From contig DXYS01000043.1 in assembly GCA_019415705.1 (NCBI GenBank), positions 1 to 21,439 of the forward strand: DNA of 21,439 nt. Reading direction: 5' to 3'. This document shows positions 15,741 to 21,439 of the stretch, piece after piece. A program made the position numbers and the translations under genes. Position 1 is the stretch's first letter, and the number at the start of each line of letters is the position of its first letter. Below the pieces are notes generated by a model. It searched no databases, was not told the DNA's origin, and saw only the letters and a list, made by a program, of their open reading frames with translations. This stretch comes from Bacteroidales bacterium. GTDB taxonomy: Bacteria; Bacteroidota; Bacteroidia; Bacteroidales; Muribaculaceae.

Positions 15741-16121
15741 TTAGCCGGTGACTTGAACGTATAAGATTTCTCGTATTGTTGAAGCCACATAGAGATTAGC
15801 AAACAGAAGAATTATCAATGCTATAAGTCGTTCCCATTTTGAAAATTTCAGTTGGCGCAATATGAAGAACAATCCTACCATTAACCCAATCATAAAGATA
15901 ACTCCTACTATTGTTGCTTCTGTTTCTGTCATTATCGGTGGCTCACTGCAAGCACAAACATATTCGTGTTCATGTGTTGAGGGGTGCAGTATTCTTCCAA
16001 CTAAACAGCCAAGAGAGAGATAGCCCATCATAGTAGTTACCATTGAGCCAAATGTTAGCCCGATAGTAATTGCTGATTTAGTTATGATATTTTGAGCGGA
16101 TTTATTCATTCCAATATTCAT
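15741..16121 (-). CDS. Small integral membrane protein, unknown function
   Basis: A 126-residue protein with three likely membrane segments: about 16-44 (ITIGLTFGSMVTTMMGYLS and on), about 68-90 (ATIVGVIFMIGLMVGLFFIL) and about 97-115 (RLIALIILLFANLYVAS). Between the first two is a short loop with HEHEYVCACSEPP, whose cysteines and histidines could bind metal or form a disulphide. The start may be here or four codons later (16109); both overlap the stop codon of the upstream gene, which points to translational coupling. No family recognised. Confidence 0.75.
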   Translation of the reverse strand: MNIGMNKSAQNIITKSAITIGLTFGSMVTTMMGYLSLGCLVGRILHPSTHEHEYVCACSEPPIMTETEATIVGVIFMIGLMVGLFFILRQLKFSKWERLIALIILLFANLYVASTIREILYVQVTG

Positions 16122-16677
16122 CTGCTATTTCTCTAATTGCTTGCTGTGAGAAGTTAGCGAAGATGCGATTACGTTGTGATTGCGAGTAATACGGAAAGTA
16201 GAGAATTTCATCATCTTCCTTATTGGTATATTTAACCCATTCAGAATGTGTTTTAGAAATGAAACTTGTATCGTATGCCAACTCATACTTATTCAATACT
16301 CGCAAACAGTCATACGAGAGGAGCATATATTGTTTTGTAAGCACTTCACGAATCCATTTCGCAGGATGCAGATGCGCCTTAATTATTTCAAAAGTGCCAA
16401 CCTCGTCAAAGTAAGGTCTTCCGCACATTCCTATAATCAACGAATTGTAAGGCTCTGTTATTGGAGCAAACGCATAACTTTTTTCTCCGCATAGTGGATT
16501 ATCATTCCATTGGAAATAATCTAAGGGTTGTAAAGGGATAATTGGATAAACTGATTTTGCTTTTAATATCAAAGCATAATCATATAGTTTTTGCTTGCCG
16601 TTGTTTACGACTTGTGCAGTAGATATAAGTTGAGCTAATGCACATTCAAAGGCTTCTTTTCTTGATATAGCTTCCAT
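16102..16677 (-). CDS. Soluble protein of unknown function
   Basis: A 191-residue protein without signal peptide or membrane segment, rich in aromatic residues. Visible features are an N-terminal helix (SRKEAFECALAQLISTA), a middle with YPIIPLQPLDYFQW and GMCGRPYFDEVGTFEIIKAH, and a Tyr-rich C-terminal part (EILYFPYYSQSQRNRIFANF). I recognise no family. A GTG six codons upstream (16695) is in frame, but the ATG at 16677 is the better start; it lies 22 nt after the stop codon of the upstream lipoprotein gene. Its 3' end overlaps the next gene, so the three genes 17401 to 15741 appear co-transcribed. Confidence 0.75.
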   Translation of the reverse strand: MEAISRKEAFECALAQLISTAQVVNNGKQKLYDYALILKAKSVYPIIPLQPLDYFQWNDNPLCGEKSYAFAPITEPYNSLIIGMCGRPYFDEVGTFEIIKAHLHPAKWIREVLTKQYMLLSYDCLRVLNKYELAYDTSFISKTHSEWVKYTNKEDDEILYFPYYSQSQRNRIFANFSQQAIREIADEYWNE

Positions 16678-16699
16678 ATTGGTATTATATAGCACACGT

Positions 16700-17401
16700 T
16701 TAACGACCTTCTTGTATTATATATAGTGTGGCTTCGTTTTGCTCGTTTGGAAAATTACTATTCTGCGTTTTAAGTTTGATTTGTGCAGTTCTGATAGCTG
16801 AATGATTAGAGGAGCATTTAACTTGATACTTTGATGTGATGTTGTAATTATCATCGACATATCCACCCTCAATTCTATTTATCTTTATCCATGTCGCATC
16901 TGACGGAATTTCAAAATCGGGAACTTCAAGGTAATTGACAAATACACTAATTGTCCGCTCTCCACCATTCACGCCGAAGTCAAGGGAATTAGGTGTGACG
17001 GTCATTAACGGTGCAGGGCGTTGTGTGGCATAAAATGTCGTACTTTCACTATAACCGCCATTACCGTATGCAATGCGAATTTTTCTTTCTTGTGATACCG
17101 ATTTTGTAGAGGCCGCAAGTCTGGCATGAACTTTTGTTTCTCCCGATTTGCCCTCCGTTGGCGTTACTGTAAAACCTATCCTTTCTTGCATAATCCAATC
17201 GCAATTAGATATAACAATCATGTCAAATTCACAGCCACTACCGGGGAACTCTACGCCGTCAAATAAAGCACCCATATACGGCTCAGAAACAAGTTCAATA
17301 TCAACATAGTTCTCTTGTGGCTCATCTTCATTAGAGCATGAAAAGAATAGCATTGAGAGTGCAAAAAGTAGCACTGTCGAAAGTAGATGTTTATTATTCA
17401 T
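16700..17401 (-). CDS. BACON-like lipoprotein
   Basis: A 233-residue lipoprotein (signal ending in LSMLFFSC, lipidated cysteine at 22, followed by SNEDEPQE, the acidic start often seen on surface-exposed Bacteroidetes lipoproteins). The mature part has two beta-sandwich stretches; the second (about 132-233) follows the BACON pattern, with LTVTP-like MTVTPNSLDFGVNGGERTIS, DATWIKI, a TAQIKLKT strand and a final ATLYIIQEG. BACON domains are often linked to glycan or mucin binding, but the ligand here is unknown. It heads the possible four-gene operon, preceded by a long structured leader with its own promoter-like box. Confidence 0.82.
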   Translation of the reverse strand: MNNKHLLSTVLLFALSMLFFSCSNEDEPQENYVDIELVSEPYMGALFDGVEFPGSGCEFDMIVISNCDWIMQERIGFTVTPTEGKSGETKVHARLAASTKSVSQERKIRIAYGNGGYSESTTFYATQRPAPLMTVTPNSLDFGVNGGERTISVFVNYLEVPDFEIPSDATWIKINRIEGGYVDDNYNITSKYQVKCSSNHSAIRTAQIKLKTQNSNFPNEQNEATLYIIQEGR

Positions 17402-17725
17402 CTGAGTGTAACGTGTTCCTCAATCCTCGGCGGAACGGTTACGTTTGAACATGAAAAAGGTGTGAGGATTGTATTTTGTCTTATCCTAAAGTCAGGTCTT
17501 CGCATTACCTATTCCACGGATAAAACAATAGCCCCACACCGATTTTGCTATATAATCTGCCATTCTCGGCAGGGTATAAGCAACCGATGCAGGTGCTATT
17601 GCCAACCTTATCTCCGTGGAAATTCAAATTTGCGAAGTTTGACTTTAGAAGATAAAATTTCAATAACACCTTTGTAATATGTGCTGATTCGCTGTTGCCA
17701 ACTCTTTGGGTCTGTGAATCAAGTG
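17402..17725 (-). ncRNA. Structured 5' leader or non-coding RNA before the BACON-like lipoprotein
   Basis: There is no credible protein gene in this 320-nt stretch, but several hairpins. The largest is a set of four nested stems between 17512 and 17621. A second (GTAAC at 17408-17412 and GTTCC at 17415-17419, with GGAAC 17432-17436 and GTTAC 17438-17442) lies just upstream of the lipoprotein start. A third pairs TGATTC (17685-17690) with GAATCA (17715-17720). A 10-codon frame MFKRNRSAED (17452-17420) ends 18 nt before the lipoprotein start and could be a leader peptide. A promoter-like box stands at the far end. It may be a regulatory leader, an independent RNA, or a DNA hairpin used by the mobile element. 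Confidence 0.35.
17512..17621. repeat. Nested four-stem palindrome, about 110 nt
   Basis: From outside in: TTCCACGGATAA (17512-17523) with TTATCTCCGTGGAA (17608-17621, two-base bulge); CAATAGC (17526-17532) with GCTATTG (17595-17601); TTGCTATA (17545-17552) with TATAAGCAA (17575-17583, one-base bulge); and CTGCC (17557-17561) with GGCAG (17568-17572) around a 6-nt loop. Between stems two and three is a nearly symmetrical internal loop in which CCGAT occurs on both sides (17539-17543 and 17584-17588). Confidence 0.85.
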
Positions 17726-17733
17726 CAAAGTTA
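17726..17733 (-). promoter_or_regulatory. Candidate -7 promoter box for the leader and lipoprotein operon
   Basis: Minus-strand TAACTTTG, preceded by a TTTTTTCG tract, matches TAnnTTTG. It is 324 nt before the lipoprotein start, so the transcript would carry the long structured leader. No -33 TTTG at the right spacing. Confidence 0.45.
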
Positions 17734-17821
17734 CGAAAAAATGTTATTGGAGGGGCTGTGTTGGATAATGTTTTTCAGCATAAGCGGACTGTTTCGCAAA
17801 AACCTACTTCACGAAACCTCA

Positions 17822-17872
17822 CAAAAAAAGAAAGAGAACACCCACACAATCAGTGCAAGTGTCCTCTTTTCT
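17822..17872 (-). terminator. Intrinsic terminator of the DUF3871 gene
   Basis: Stem 17833-17841 with 17859-17867 (AGAGAACAC with GTGTCCTCT, one wobble), extended by A/T pairs. On the minus strand it is followed by a run of seven T (17829-17823). It begins about 7 nt after the DUF3871 stop codon. Confidence 0.75.
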
Positions 17873-17878
17873 GTTGGA

Positions 17879-18901
17879 TTAGTCGATAAACCATGAATAA
17901 CGGTCATCGCCATGCAGGGCGGCGTTAATGCCTTGTGCTACTTCGGTTGCGTTGAAAGAGCGGTCAAGGAAGCTATCAATGTAGCTACTCTTGTTTGCTC
18001 CCGTAAGAAGATTGTAGAACTTCCACATATCTATGTCAGAGCCGTAAGAGCCAAAGTTATCATCGCTGATATAGGCTTTAGCTACGGCATTGATTTGTGT
18101 ATCTGTTATCAGCAACCGTGGAATGTTACGCTGTATCTTTTGCGGTAGAGCTTGATACAGTCGCATTTTTCCGAGAATCTGACAGAATTGGTGTTCCGTC
18201 ATGCTTGTGTTGCCAAGTGTCTGCATTAGGTGCAGATGTTTGGCAGGGTTGTAGCGGTTGAGCATTTCAAGGGTACGGAGATAGAGGTCAGAAGTGTTTG
18301 ACACTTCCAACTGTTCAACGAATCCGTCAGATGAAACACAGAGGTTGCAACACACGAGATTTTTGAAGCCCACGAAGATTTTGAATCGCTCCACTGACTT
18401 TTTGGAGTAGAGGTTCATGTGATTGTAGGCACGAACACCGCCGACGGTCAGAGTGAGTTTGTTGCCCTCTACCGTTTCATAGATAGTGGGAACTTCGATG
18501 CAGAACATCATTCGCTCATAGTAAATCGTTTTGTCCGATTCCAAGAGCTGATTTGCAGGCTTGTGTATCGCTTCGGGGATTCTCCCCTTAATGATATGCG
18601 ACACACGGATTTCGGGCAATTCGATTGTTTCACCGTTGTAGAACGTGCTGACTGCTTCCGCTACCGTTTCGATAAACGCAGGGTGCGAGATTGTCAGCTC
18701 ATTGTCCTTGCTGAACACAGGAACAATGCACTCGTTTTTGAGGTGCGACAGTTCGACAGCCTTTGTGTTTGCTTCGATGAACGGAAGTGTCTTTTTCTCT
18801 CTTTGCGGAAGCTCTGTAATAACTTCCGCGTCTGTTGCATACTCGTTGAGCCAACTGATTCTTTTAGGCTCAACCGCAGGTAAAATCATTAGATTTTCCA
18901 T
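17879..18901 (-). CDS. DUF3871 family protein
   Basis: A 340-residue cytoplasmic protein matching the DUF3871 family, which is found mainly in Bacteroidetes mobile elements and has no known function. Recognisable blocks are PFIEANTKAVELSHLKNECI (40-59), PVFSKDNE, EIRVSHIIKGRIPEA, KTIYYERMMFCIEVP, LTLTVGGVRAYNHMNLYSKK, FVGFKNLVCCNLCVSSDGF, EHQFCQILGKMRLY, and the C-terminal LLTGANKSSYIDSFLDR and YSWFID. The gene is full length. The ATG at 18889 is a possible alternative start. No TAnnTTTG box was found upstream, and 18902-19145 holds no other gene I can support. It is separated from its neighbours by terminators on both sides. Confidence 0.9.
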   Translation of the reverse strand: MENLMILPAVEPKRISWLNEYATDAEVITELPQREKKTLPFIEANTKAVELSHLKNECIVPVFSKDNELTISHPAFIETVAEAVSTFYNGETIELPEIRVSHIIKGRIPEAIHKPANQLLESDKTIYYERMMFCIEVPTIYETVEGNKLTLTVGGVRAYNHMNLYSKKSVERFKIFVGFKNLVCCNLCVSSDGFVEQLEVSNTSDLYLRTLEMLNRYNPAKHLHLMQTLGNTSMTEHQFCQILGKMRLYQALPQKIQRNIPRLLITDTQINAVAKAYISDDNFGSYGSDIDMWKFYNLLTGANKSSYIDSFLDRSFNATEVAQGINAALHGDDRYSWFID

Positions 18902-19145
18902 AAACGTGCGATTATTAGAGGTTAATAAAACTGTTTTGTCTTTTTATTCAAGAAAGGTGGGGGGACTATAATGTGAAGTGGAATCTTATGTGCAGAATCA
19001 ATCCGATTTTGGAATCATGGCATTTTTAAGTGGGTAGAGGGGGGCATTTTATAGAGTTACCGGCATATATGTGCTTGTGCCTTTCTGTATGGATTAAAAT
19101 TGCAGAGGGCTATTCTCCTTATAATAGAAGTCTGGAATTTTCAGA

Positions 19146-19181
19146 AATAAAAAAACTCCATAACCGAGGCTATGGAGTTGT
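19146..19181 (-). terminator. Intrinsic terminator of the winged-helix gene
   Basis: Perfect 9-bp stem AACTCCATA (19154-19162) with TATGGAGTT (19171-19179) and an 8-nt loop. On the minus strand it is followed by a T-rich run (19153-19146). It lies about 25 nt after the stop codon at 19204. Confidence 0.88.
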
Positions 19182-19203
19182 GGTAAATTTTGCAGAATTG
19201 AGA

Positions 19204-20109
19204 CTATATGAGATATTCAGTATTCTTGTCTTTTGTTGATGATTCAAGTTTTTCAGAAGTTAAGACTTTAACGAAATAATTTAGGCTTTTAATCTCTTTT
19301 GGTAGCGTAGAGAGTCGCTTTTCAAGTTGATGTTTGATAGAGTATTTCATCTGTATGTCGCAATCATCAATTCCTGCCAATTCTTCTTCCTTATATGGAA
19401 AACGCACAGCTATTTTGCTGATATATTCTGTTTTGTATGGTGGAACATTGATTTTGTGAAATATGCAGAAGTTTGTTATATCCTTATAAATCGACTTGTA
19501 TAAGTCTGGCGTTCCATTGGGATATATACGAGAGTTTCCTAAGTCAAAGTAAGGCATTTTAATTTCATATCCTTTGTCGGTTTGTACGATAAATCCAAGT
19601 TCCCTGCACTTCTTCATTAGATTCTGAATCGTGGCATAGCTTAATCCAACTCGTTGTTCTATTTGTCGCAAGCTGTAAAATGTAGTATTAGTGTTATTAA
19701 CACAAAGACATTTTATAAGAATGATAAAGCCTTTGATGTCATGTTGTGCTTTCTTTGACAATCCGTCAATCTCAAAATCGCTAAAACCTTTATCCACAAT
19801 TATAAAGTCTTTTGTAGGGATAACTGTTGTATAATAGTTTTTGGTCTTTGGGATTCCATTAACCATGCCGATACATCTACGCTCAATCTTCAAAAAGTTG
19901 CCAATCTCCTCTATTTTATGAAGATGTCCGCTTGTAGTTTCAGTATTATAACCCGATATTTCAGCAAGAGTATCTAACAGTACATTAGATTTGCCATTCT
20001 CGAAATCGCTTTTGAACAAGAGATTTAAGAATGTCATAGCTTCCTTATTATTGAGGAACTTAGCTAATCCGATTGGGAATAATCGGTATTGAGTGGAACT
20101 ATCTGACAT
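19204..20109 (-). CDS. Winged-helix DNA-binding protein, possible replication or control protein
   Basis: A 301-residue basic soluble protein with two likely helix-turn-helix regions. The first (about 43-78) contains LLDTLAEISGYNTETTSGHL. The second (about 145-185) is a clear winged helix: FYSLRQIEQRVGLSYATIQN, then LMKKCRELGFI and a wing VQTDKGYEIKM. The two-domain arrangement resembles plasmid-type replication initiators and DnaD-like proteins, but I recognise no specific family. The C-terminal third is Lys/Glu-rich. It has its own terminator and lies 118 nt downstream of the ParB-like gene, so the two are probably separate units. The role is inferred from the fold and its place in a mobile island. 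Confidence 0.75.
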   Translation of the reverse strand: MSDSSTQYRLFPIGLAKFLNNKEAMTFLNLLFKSDFENGKSNVLLDTLAEISGYNTETTSGHLHKIEEIGNFLKIERRCIGMVNGIPKTKNYYTTVIPTKDFIIVDKGFSDFEIDGLSKKAQHDIKGFIILIKCLCVNNTNTTFYSLRQIEQRVGLSYATIQNLMKKCRELGFIVQTDKGYEIKMPYFDLGNSRIYPNGTPDLYKSIYKDITNFCIFHKINVPPYKTEYISKIAVRFPYKEEELAGIDDCDIQMKYSIKHQLEKRLSTLPKEIKSLNYFVKVLTSEKLESSTKDKNTEYLI

Positions 20110-20120
20110 TTAAGTTTTGA

Positions 20121-20153
20121 AAATTCGGAATCCCGGCAAAGTGCCGAGATTCC
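20121..20153 (-). terminator. Intrinsic terminator of the ParB-like gene
   Basis: GGAATCCCGGCA (20127-20138) and TGCCGAGATTCC (20142-20153) pair at 11 of 12 positions around a 3-nt loop. On the minus strand the stem is followed by GAATTTT. Between this hairpin and the gene end at 20228 there is only a direct repeat TATATCATG (20202-20210 and 20222-20230). Confidence 0.65.
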
Positions 20154-20227
20154 TGTTTATTAGTTGGTAATAATGTAGTTAGTAGTATGGCCGCATTTTC
20201 TATATCATGCAAACCGTTCTTTTTATA

Positions 20228-21148
20228 TCATGGATTCATTCGTTCACGAATCCTTTTAATTTGAGTATAGACTAATTCTTCGTCAAGATTACCATGATGA
20301 TTTTTCATAGCTTTAACGTCATTGTCAGTTATAGCTGAAAAGACTGCCATAGCTTCGTCGTAGGAATCCGCTACCACTATATTGTTGAATTGCTGTATCA
20401 GATACCGCTTTGCTATATCGGCAGGCGAGAAGCCTTTTTCACGGCATAGGGCAATGTATTTATCGCCCCTCTTTATATTGAATGAGGGTATGATGGGGGT
20501 TTTACCACCTCTCCCTTTATGCTGCGTCTTAGCACACAATTTTGAAAAATCTGACATGGAGAGTGCTTTTGCGTCAGCGCAATAGATTCTGTTTAGCGTT
20601 GATAATGGAAAACCGTCTTTGTTATCTTCTCGCTTCAAAAGAGTATTGTAGCGTTTCAGCAGTTCGTTGTCTGCAAAGGTGTGCGCGGCACCACGCACAT
20701 AATCATCAATACGCCATTGGCGTTTGGTAATATTGATTTCGTTTATATACTCTGATATAGATTCTCCTTCTTTTAGTTTAACCACAATGGCAGGGACTGA
20801 TACCATTTCTTCTATTCCTTGTGATTCTAAGTATTGATTATAAAGTGAAGTTGCACAAGCTCTGTGCTGTCCGTCAAGCACAAGGGAATATTCGTGTGCT
20901 TTGTCTGTTGGGATTGTTTCTCCCGTAATCGACACAAGGGTTATGTCGCTTTCCTTTTGTAAGGCGACTTCGGCAGGTATAACTTGTATCATTTCAGCGC
21001 TCTTGTAGCCTTTCACTACCATGTTCTGATAGATGGTATTCACATTGTCGCGGTTGACGCAACGATTGATGTCTTTGGCGAAAGCGACATAGCGAGTTTC
21101 ACCGTTAGCAATGATAGTAACATTGTTGATAAAATTAAATTTTGACAT
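20228..21148 (-). CDS. ParB/DGQHR-type protein
   Basis: A 306-residue soluble protein. The N-terminal half has the layout of a ParB/sulfiredoxin-like domain: a position-specifying stretch (IQVIPAEVALQKES, about 54-67), then EYSLVLDGQHRACATSL (86-102). DGQHR stands in the place of the GxxR nucleotide-binding motif of ParB, and also names the DGQHR domain of DndB-like proteins. After it comes INEINITKRQWRIDDYVRGA (136-155), a pattern typical of this type. The C-terminal half is helical with no recognised domain. No ParA partner is present, so a standard partition role is doubtful; a role in element maintenance or control is inferred. A promoter-like box precedes it and a terminator follows. Confidence 0.75.
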   Translation of the reverse strand: MSKFNFINNVTIIANGETRYVAFAKDINRCVNRDNVNTIYQNMVVKGYKSAEMIQVIPAEVALQKESDITLVSITGETIPTDKAHEYSLVLDGQHRACATSLYNQYLESQGIEEMVSVPAIVVKLKEGESISEYINEINITKRQWRIDDYVRGAAHTFADNELLKRYNTLLKREDNKDGFPLSTLNRIYCADAKALSMSDFSKLCAKTQHKGRGGKTPIIPSFNIKRGDKYIALCREKGFSPADIAKRYLIQQFNNIVVADSYDEAMAVFSAITDNDVKAMKNHHGNLDEELVYTQIKRIRERMNP

Positions 21149-21235
21149 AGTTATATACGCTTAACCTATCCAGCATTAGGCTTTTGTTATTATATGATGT
21201 TTGCTTTGTAACCGTGATTATTTCTGATTACGATG

Positions 21236-21243
21236 CAAATTTA
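21236..21243 (-). promoter_or_regulatory. -7 promoter box of the ParB-like gene
   Basis: Minus-strand TAAATTTG matches TAnnTTTG, 87 nt before the start codon at 21148. No clear -33 box. The stretch 21149-21439 contains no gene I can support. Confidence 0.5.
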
Positions 21244-21311
21244 CGGCGACTATTTAGGCTATATGGGTGGTAAATGATAGGTAGGTACTACTCCCCTTAA
21301 ACCATAAGTAG

Positions 21312-21354
21312 GAATAGAAAAACGCCAACTCCTCACGAATGAGGAATTGGCGTT
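21312..21354 (-). terminator. Intrinsic terminator of a gene beyond the right edge
   Basis: AACGCCAACTCCTC (21321-21334) pairs with GAGGAATTGGCGTT (21341-21354) at 13 of 14 positions around a 6-nt loop. The T-tract (TTTTTCTATTCC) is on the minus strand, so it would end transcription coming from the right, outside the window. Confidence 0.7.
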
Positions 21355-21384
21355 GTCAATAGTAAATCCTATATTTAGAACGTG

Positions 21385-21439
21385 GTGGAAAAGTCGGTTC
21401 AGATTGACCCCAGTCGGCGGGAAAATGTGACCCTTTTCG
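21385..21439. mobile_element. Possible end of an IS21-type insertion sequence
   Basis: The last 55 nt contain two spaced copies of TGACCC (21405-21410 and 21428-21433; GGGTCA on the minus strand), with CGGTTCAGATTGACCCC and GGCGGGAAAATGTGACCC. Repeated GGGTCA blocks of this kind are what I recall from the ends of IS21-family elements. A contig ending in an insertion sequence would also be normal for a draft assembly. No transposase is in view. Confidence 0.35.

Larger units (their letters stand above)
14935..21439. mobile_element. A/T-rich genomic island, left edge inside the capsid gene, right edge beyond the window
   Basis: From about 14,935 onward the sequence is clearly A/T-rich, all seven genes lie on the minus strand, and coding style differs from the G/C-rich left part. 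DUF3871 is typical of Bacteroides conjugative and mobilizable elements, and ParB-like and winged-helix proteins are common there. Degenerate 20-nt repeats lie just inside the left edge (14961-15000). No integrase, relaxase or transposase is visible, nor a tRNA at the junction, so the class of element is unknown. The island continues off the right end. Confidence 0.55.

Noticed and set aside
17402..17725. Retron, cobalamin riboswitch or 6S RNA
   Set aside because: There is no reverse transcriptase nearby, and I could not find the conserved boxes of the riboswitch; the overall shape alone is not enough to name a family.
17681..17896. Plus-strand open frame of 71 codons in the leader and terminator region
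   Set aside because: It crosses a promoter box and a terminator and its product has no family features.
21291..21302. CCCCTTAAA near the right end as a partner of the same 9-mer at the left edge of the island
   Set aside because: Nine bases can easily recur by chance in a window of this size, and flanking bases do not match well.
1..21439. CRISPR array
   Set aside because: No regularly spaced direct repeats and no cas genes were seen.

Overview
The window looks like a member of the Bacteroidales, most likely a gut anaerobe of the Muribaculaceae type. The reasons are promoters of the TAnnTTTG type in front of many genes, lipoproteins with the Bacteroidetes look, a DUF3871 protein, a rubrerythrin, a set of secreted pectin-degrading enzymes, and G/C-rich host genes. 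The species is inferred, not shown.

Left and centre (1 to about 13,100) are chromosomal. A rubrerythrin gene (126-704) converges on a very large secreted pectin methylesterase/pectate lyase fusion (816-4691). A gene-poor stretch (4692-5167) carries inverted repeats and may hold a small RNA or structured leader. It precedes a DinD-family gene (5270-5998) whose natural 5' end is cut off by one in-frame stop codon and which contains a perfect 32-bp palindrome. A secreted YD-type repeat protein follows (6220-7554). Then come a divergent pair, a secreted GH2 beta-galactosidase (7633-10752) and a PL10 pectate lyase (10940-12019), and a DUF1573 protein (12016-13083) converging on the lyase with overlapping stop codons. 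The esterase, two lyases and galactosidase together fit the stepwise breakdown of pectin: demethylation, cleavage of the polygalacturonate backbone and trimming of galactose side chains. No SusC/SusD transport pair or regulator is in view.

A phage-like pair follows (13305-15003): a small acidic Glu/Ala-rich protein and an SU10/DUF5309-type major capsid protein, with their own promoter and no terminase or portal gene beside them. At about 14,935, inside the last codons of the capsid gene, base composition changes abruptly from G/C-rich to A/T-rich.

From there to the right end is an A/T-rich island with every gene on the minus strand. It holds a possible four-gene operon (BACON-like lipoprotein, unknown soluble protein, small membrane protein, second lipoprotein), a 330-nt leader with a strong nested hairpin, a DUF3871 protein, a winged-helix protein and a ParB/DGQHR-type protein, each of the last three ending in a recognisable terminator. 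The extreme right end resembles the end of an IS21-type insertion sequence. DUF3871 and the composition suggest an integrated mobile element, but no integrase, relaxase or transposase gene is visible.
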